A stretch of DNA of 64,000 nucleotides from Mycobacterium lacus (GTDB taxonomy: Bacteria > Actinomycetota > Actinomycetes > Mycobacteriales > Mycobacteriaceae): assembly GCF_010731535.1 (NCBI RefSeq), contig NZ_AP022581.1:4039952-4103951 (forward strand). The letters are read 5' to 3'. The notes under the pieces were generated by a model. It was not told the DNA's origin and made no database searches. It was given only the letters and a program-made list of their open reading frames with translations. The position numbers and the translations under genes are program-made. Below are positions 60,321 through 64,000 of this stretch, one piece after another. Each line of letters begins with the position of its first letter. Position 1 is the first letter of the stretch.

Positions 60321-60893
60321 CTAACTGGACCTGATGAAGTTCTGGTACGAACGAGACGGCGTGGGTCCCCGCTGACCCTGGTATTTCGACCCCACTCCCG
60401 TACTCCCGTAAGGGTGTTCGGACGGGCTGGTCAATCGCAAGATGCACAGCTGACCGATCTTCATGCCCGGCCACAGCGTGATCGGCAGGTTGGCGACGTT
60501 GGAGAGCTCTAACGTGATGTGGCCGGTGAAGCCGGGATCGATGAAGCCCGCGGTGGAATGTGTCAGCAGTCCCAGCCGGCCCAGCGACGACTTGCCTTCC
60601 AGCCGTCCCGCGAGGTTGTCGGCCAGGGTGACCAGCTCCAGCGTGGAGCCGAGCACGAACTCGCCCGGGTGCAGCACAAACGGTTCCCCGTCGAGCGGTT
60701 GCACCAGGCTGGTCAGCTCGTCCTGCTGCTGCGCGGGATCGATGTGGGTGTAGCGGGTGTTGTTGAACACCCGGAACATGCAGTCAAGGCGAACGTCGAC
60801 GCTGGACGGCTGTACCAGGGTGTCGTCGAACGGATCGATGCCCAACCGCCCGGCGGAGATTTCGGCCCTGAGGTCGCGATCGGAGAGCAGCAC
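60321..60893 (-). CDS. dcd: dCTP deaminase Dcd
   Basis: A 190-residue enzyme starting with GTG at 60893 (VLLSDRDLRAEISAGRLGID). It makes dUMP/dUTP for thymidylate synthesis. Signatures are PSSVDVRLDCMFRVFNNTRY, FVLGSTLELVTLADNLAGRL, EGKSSLGRLGLLTHSTAGFI and DPGFTGHITLELSN. The frame is open upstream to 61436 but that part is unrelated and overlaps the next gene. The order Rv0320-like, dcd, udgA is as in M. tuberculosis, with the DUF7159-like gene inserted between. Confidence 0.95.
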   Translation of the reverse strand: MLLSDRDLRAEISAGRLGIDPFDDTLVQPSSVDVRLDCMFRVFNNTRYTHIDPAQQQDELTSLVQPLDGEPFVLHPGEFVLGSTLELVTLADNLAGRLEGKSSLGRLGLLTHSTAGFIDPGFTGHITLELSNVANLPITLWPGMKIGQLCILRLTSPSEHPYGSTGVGSKYQGQRGPTPSRSYQNFIRSS

Positions 60894-60922
60894 CCGACGA
60901 GCGTATCTGCTGCTGGACTGGC

Positions 60923-61591
60923 TCAGCGGAGGTAGATTTCGCCGCCGGTGGGGTATCCGCCGCCGGTGGTGGTGATGTGGACGTGGTCGTAGTGGCCGGC
61001 CCCGGTCGCATGTGCGCCGTTGGGCGTGTAGTAGACGCCACGCCAAATCGCGTCTTGCATCCCGAATCGAGTCGCGTTGGTGAGCACGAATGCGACGATC
61101 TCGTTTCCCAGCGCTATGCCCTCGGCGGTGCCGGGGTTGGGAATCATCACGTCCAGCGCATAACCGCCGGGATGCCATCGCAGCGCGTCCGGGCGAACGC
61201 CACCGATTTCGTGAATCTGGGGGAAGGCCGCACTGATGCTCCGGGCGGCCAAGATGGTCTTGACCTGTAGGCCCTGCTCCGGTGCGACCCCGACGGGCAA
61301 AAAGCGGGACCGGTTGTCGACCCGCCATCTCGATGCCCTGACGAACTCGGCTTCGGTGAAGCCCATCCCGACGGCGCCATGGGACGTATCCGACGGAATC
61401 GCGATCGGTGCTGTTGCCACCACCTCCATGCAGCACGGCGCGATGTCGCCAATAACCGGCTGGGCGTCACCGCGGGGCGCGAAAGAATGGACATCACCCG
61501 CTGTCGCAAAGAAGACGGCCGCCGGGGCAATGAGCGCAGCCAGGACTGCTGACGACCTTCGTCGGTCCCTGGCTAATTCGTGCCGACCCAC
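60923..61591 (-). CDS. Exported LAS-type metallopeptidase-like protein (Rv0320-like)
   Basis: A 222-residue exported protein. GTG at 61591 gives a signal region RDRRRSSAVLAALIAPAAVF, and matches the length of M. tuberculosis Rv0320 (220). The C-terminal domain shows HEIGGVRPDALRWHPGGYAL followed by DVMIPN, and HYDHVHITTTGG. The spacing H-x-x-G-x-A-x-D and H-x-H fits the zinc site of LAS (VanX/M15-like) D,D-peptidases, which suggests peptidoglycan cleavage. Two cysteines (PCCMEV) near residue 55 are adjacent. It is 29 bp upstream of dcd on the same strand. The catalytic reading is inference from motif only. Confidence 0.75.
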   Translation of the reverse strand: MGRHELARDRRRSSAVLAALIAPAAVFFATAGDVHSFAPRGDAQPVIGDIAPCCMEVVATAPIAIPSDTSHGAVGMGFTEAEFVRASRWRVDNRSRFLPVGVAPEQGLQVKTILAARSISAAFPQIHEIGGVRPDALRWHPGGYALDVMIPNPGTAEGIALGNEIVAFVLTNATRFGMQDAIWRGVYYTPNGAHATGAGHYDHVHITTTGGGYPTGGEIYLR

Positions 61592-61599
61592 GAAGAGCA

Positions 61600-61650
61600 G
61601 ATTACGACACGATAACGAAATAATAAATATAAAATTTTTAAGATCCCTAA
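61600..61650 (-). promoter_or_regulatory. AT-rich promoter-like segment upstream of the Rv0320-like gene
   Basis: The stretch around 61610-61642 contains AATAATAAATATAAAATTTT, far more AT-rich than the surrounding DNA. It ends about 10 bp from the chosen start of the Rv0320-like gene. It may hold the promoter of the Rv0320-dcd-udgA run, or an Lsr2 or other AT-binding site; no clear -35/-10 pair can be fixed. Confidence 0.45.
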
Positions 61651-61870
61651 GTAGCAGCCGCTCGCGACCACGGGTCAATTTGGGTATTCGGACTTCGATA
61701 CCGGCCGCCATCTCGGGCGGTGCCAGGCACGGCAGTGAGCTGAGCCGGAGTCGCGGGCGTCGTGCCATACGGTCCGAACCCGGCGACCGGGACCTGCGAC
61801 ATGAGGCTCCTTCCTGGCAGCACCCGGCTAGCGCATCCGCTGCTGGGTGCTAGCCTTCTTGGGCAACCGC

Positions 61871-61944
61871 GCCGATGTAGTTCAATGGCAGAACATCAGC
61901 TTCCCAAGCTGAATACGCGGGTTCGATTCCCGTCATCGGCTCCA
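61871..61944 (+). tRNA. glyU: tRNA-Gly (anticodon CCC)
   Basis: The acceptor stem GCCGATG (61871-61877) pairs with CATCGGC (61934-61940), followed by T and an encoded CCA. The anticodon arm is TCAGC-TTCCCAA-GCTGA, giving anticodon CCC. The T-arm is CGGGTTCGATTCCCG. It reads GGG glycine codons. The 3' end is followed by a partial repeat TCGGCTCC, and an integrase relic begins 13 bp later. Confidence 0.95.
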
Positions 61945-61956
61945 TCGGCTCCGGTG

Positions 61957-62445
61957 TCACGACGTTGTCAGAACTCGATTGAAAGTGTCATCGGGGGCCC
62001 TCAGAGCGTCGTCCCGGCTGTGCGCGTACCGCCCCATTGTCAGACTGGCGTCCTTGTGTCCGATCCACGCGATCACCGCAGCGGGCGCGCCGGCTAGGTG
62101 CATGGCTGTCGCAGCGGTGTGACTAGCCGCGCACAGCTTGATCGGCCGCAGACCCGCCGACTTGACCGCGTCTCGCCAATACCGCGACGGCACCTGCGGG
62201 TGATACGGCTCGCGGGCCTCGTTGCTCGCGACGTACTCCTACGAGCCGCCGTCGCGGCCGAGGGCCAGCCGCTCGGCGGCCTGCCGTTTCTTTGCCGCCT
62301 TGAACACGACGACGAGCCGGTCAGGCCTGCTATCTCGCCGCGCCGCAGGCCGCACAGCGCGAGCTCCCAAGCATGCCCGAGCCCGATCGTCAGCGAACGA
62401 CGCCAGCAGCATCTTCACCTCGGCCTCGGCGTAGGTGTCGACGCT
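61957..62445 (-). pseudogene. Tyrosine recombinase (phage-type integrase) relic at tRNA-Gly
   Basis: Minus-strand blocks in two frames give EAEVKMLLASFADDRAR, FKAAKKRQAAERLALGRDGG, then RYWRDAVKSAGLRPIKLCAA, SHTAATAMHLAGAPAAVIAW and IGHKDASLTMGRYAHS. This is the C-terminal catalytic part of a mycobacteriophage-type integrase: the 'H-x-x-R-H' box is altered to AASHTAA, and 'LGH-x-x-x-x-T-x-x-x-Y' is kept (Tyr in RYAHS). Loss of the core arginine/histidine, an internal stop and a frame change make it inactive. Such genes lie at the edge of elements integrated into tRNA 3' ends. Confidence 0.8.
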
Positions 62446-62499
62446 GCGGCGCTCAAGGCCGGGCTTGCGGTCGTCGCGACACCCACACCCTCGCTGCGC

Positions 62500-62794
62500 T
62501 GCGCCAAGACGCCCGGGAGGGCCGAAAGATCGCGGCCGCCGCCGCCAAAGGCGCAGAAGATCGAGGCGGCCGTCGACGACGCTGTCGGCAAGGGCAAGAT
62601 CACGCCCTGCGCGCAAACCGCATTGGATCACCCTGTGCACTCACGACGCGGGCATGCTCGAAGTCCTCGCCGCCGTTTCCAACGAAACGGCAGTGGCATT
62701 GAGCGAGATCGGTATTCGTCCGGATCAAGCCTATCGGCCGAAACGCGTGCTACACCGGATGAGCGCCGGCGCGAGCTCGGCGCGCTCGGAGTAA
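62500..62794 (+). pseudogene. Possible phage scaffold/protease-like fragment
   Basis: In two frames: AQKIEAAVDDAVGKGKITP, then ARKPHWITLCTHDAGMLEVL and AAVSNETAVALSEIG. The pattern 'V-x-x-A-V-x-x-G-K-I-x-P-A-x-x-x-x-W-x-x-x-x-x-x-D-x-x-G' is that of the C-terminal part of phage head scaffold/protease (Mu I-like) proteins. It is short, shifted and without an N-terminus. It supports the idea of a decayed phage-like element but the assignment is tentative. Confidence 0.35.
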
Positions 62795-62887
62795 CCGCCG
62801 CGCGCTCGGCGCGTCTGCTGGTTTATCTGGCGGTTTTCAGCTCGGCCGGGTCGTCGAATGCGGCGAGTGTTGCGTTGCGGGCTGGTG

Positions 62888-63319
62888 TCAACCGTGGCCG
62901 GCGGCCCATCCCGGCACGAACTCATCGACTCTGTTCTCGTTGAGCATGTAAATCCACGGGCCAGGACCGCGCTCGTCGATGAGCGCCTCCATCCGCGGCC
63001 AATGCCGCACCACTCGCTCAAGCCACTCCCACGTCGACAGGTCGCGCTTACCGCCAATGCAGAACACCCGCAGCCCGTGCTCCCACAGCGCCCGCACCTC
63101 GACAGGCTTGGTCCTCAGCTTCTTGTCGCGGGTAATGACGATGAGCCCACGGCCGGCCACGGCTGGAATCCATTCGGTGTCGAGCGCGCCGCGTGGGCAT
63201 TCCGGGATGAGCGTGTGTCCCGAGTGGATTGTGTCGCTACGCGCCGCGGCCAGCGCGAGGCCGAGGCCGGCCGCGCTCTCGTCGACGTAGAACCGCACGA
63301 GGTGCTCGACGGCGACCAT
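62888..63319 (-). CDS. vapC45: PIN-like toxin, VapC45 type
   Basis: A 143-residue PIN-like protein. Acidic positions: FYVDESAAGLGLALAAARSD (Asp near the start), TLIPECPRGALDTEWIPAVA (Glu/Asp), GRGLIVITRDKKLRTKPVEV (Asp in TRDK). The tail ends NENRVDEFVPGWAAGHG. Sequence and length (138 in M. tuberculosis Rv2019) fit VapC45. It would act as an RNase restrained by the antitoxin gene located 21 bp upstream on the same strand. It lies in the element next to tRNA-Gly and is intact. Confidence 0.75.
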   Translation of the reverse strand: MVAVEHLVRFYVDESAAGLGLALAAARSDTIHSGHTLIPECPRGALDTEWIPAVAGRGLIVITRDKKLRTKPVEVRALWEHGLRVFCIGGKRDLSTWEWLERVVRHWPRMEALIDERGPGPWIYMLNENRVDEFVPGWAAGHG

Positions 63320-63340
63320 CCTCGGCGGGCCCCCGCTGGT

Positions 63341-64000
63341 CTAGCTCGCCCGCGCTGCGTACGCCTCGGCCGCCCTGAGCTCATAGCGGACGGCCGCCTC
63401 GACGAGCTCGCGCGGCAACTGGTAGAGCTCGGCGATCATTTCAATCGGGTCGCCGGCCACGTAGAGCTCCCGAATGACCTCGGTCGGCACGCCCCGCGTC
63501 GACGGTTCGCCGAACCGCTGTAGCGGATTCACGACGACGTCGCGGATCGCCGGATCGGGTCGCAGGCTCGTCACCTCTTGCCGTTTCGCCCGGCCGCGAC
63601 CGACGTCCTCCCATTCCAGCGACCCGGCGAACTCCTGCGCTGGCGCCGACCAGTCGAGCATCTGCTGGTCGTTGCGCACAACGATCAGGAGCCGTCGATC
63701 GAGGCCGACGGCGTCCTGAACCTTGCGGACGAGCTCGCGGCCCGCGACGTCCACCCACGTCTTGGCCGACGTCAACGGGTAGCGAGTGTTGAGCTCCTCG
63801 CGGAGCTTCTCGACGGCCGGCCGCATCCTGATGAGCGGCACGCCAGCGTCGCGGTATTCGGCCAGGAGCCGGGCCTCGACGAACTCGCCCCACGTCACTA
63901 TCTCCTCGCCGGTGCGCTCGGGTCGGATCACCGGCGGGTAGTCCCGGCCGGCGCGACGGTAGCCGTCGATCCACCGCACTGAGGTGCCGGCTTTGAGGCC
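63341..64000 (-). CDS. vapB45: DUF433-domain antitoxin, VapB45 type (runs off right edge)
   Basis: At least 219 residues are visible; the frame continues through the end of the window (LKAGTSVRWIDGYRRAGRDY). The middle part is basic/hydrophobic (TSAKTWVDVAGRELVRKVQD). The C-terminal DUF433 domain reads PLQRFGEPSTRGVPTEVIRE and DPIEMIAELYQLPRELVEAA, the antitoxin helix-turn-helix-like unit. M. tuberculosis Rv2018 (VapB45) has 239 residues, so only about 20 are missing. It precedes the toxin by 21 bp, as in vapBC45. Confidence 0.75.
   Translation of the reverse strand, partial: GLKAGTSVRWIDGYRRAGRDYPPVIRPERTGEEIVTWGEFVEARLLAEYRDAGVPLIRMRPAVEKLREELNTRYPLTSAKTWVDVAGRELVRKVQDAVGLDRRLLIVVRNDQQMLDWSAPAQEFAGSLEWEDVGRGRAKRQEVTSLRPDPAIRDVVVNPLQRFGEPSTRGVPTEVIRELYVAGDPIEMIAELYQLPRELVEAAVRYELRAAEAYAARAS

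Noticed and set aside
60894..61436. dCTP deaminase with a 181-residue N-terminal extension
   Set aside because: The extension is antisense-like sequence over the Rv0320-type gene; GTG at 60893 gives the normal 190-residue enzyme.

Overview
The window is GC-rich actinobacterial DNA from a slow-growing Mycobacterium. Diagnostic content: an N-x-G-x-G-N PPE-MPTR giant gene, iniB-iniA-iniC, two 13E12-type (DUF222-HNH) repeat genes, PE_PGRS scraps, an hspR-controlled dnaK-grpE-dnaJ1-hspR operon and a clpB with the same operator. Much of the gene order matches, in reverse, the M. tuberculosis Rv0320-Rv0355c region. Locus comparisons are from memory, not from a search. The number of pseudogenes and mobile relics suggests a relative of the tuberculosis complex (M. 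kansasii-like) rather than M. tuberculosis itself.

Left part (1-9.6 kb): the 5' part of clpB with an HspR operator, a PucR-type regulator, about 1 kb of gene debris, a flavohaemoglobin-like globin-reductase, an aldose-1-epimerase-like gene, an IS982-family element inserted exactly at that gene's stop codon, and a 2.8-kb composite repeat (13E12 HNH gene head-to-head with a decayed rve transposase).

Chaperone and PPE part (9.6-24.6 kb): a PPE-MPTR gene of about 3,500 codons, convergent with hspR, dnaJ1, grpE and dnaK, which form an overlapping operon read from a promoter region holding two HspR operators.

Middle (24.6-32.2 kb): remnants of a HTH antitoxin-like gene, a vapBC-like pair with a frameshifted toxin, an asparagine-permease family transporter (ansP2), and a molybdenum hydroxylase cluster (MobA-like gene divergent from overlapping large, FAD and 2Fe-2S subunits).

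Envelope-stress part (32.2-48.5 kb): lipoprotein lpqJ, Pro/Thr-rich membrane proteins and a membrane-anchored Hsp70-like protein run into the 3' end of iniC. iniB-iniA-iniC, a miniature IniB paralogue and the divergent LuxR-type regulator (iniR) follow, then a membrane Fe-S oxidoreductase and aspC. Repeated TTAGGGG elements lie upstream of both iniB-like genes.

Right part (48.6-64 kb): the second copy of the composite repeat, a PE_PGRS scrap, rmlA, two small enzymes, a Uma2 nuclease, a methyltransferase pseudogene, a TetR/CYP135-like cluster, and udgA, a DUF7159-like gene, dcd and an exported LAS-type peptidase-like gene on one strand. A tRNA-Gly(CCC) carries at its 3' end the remains of an integrative element with a VapBC45-like toxin-antitoxin pair that runs off the window.
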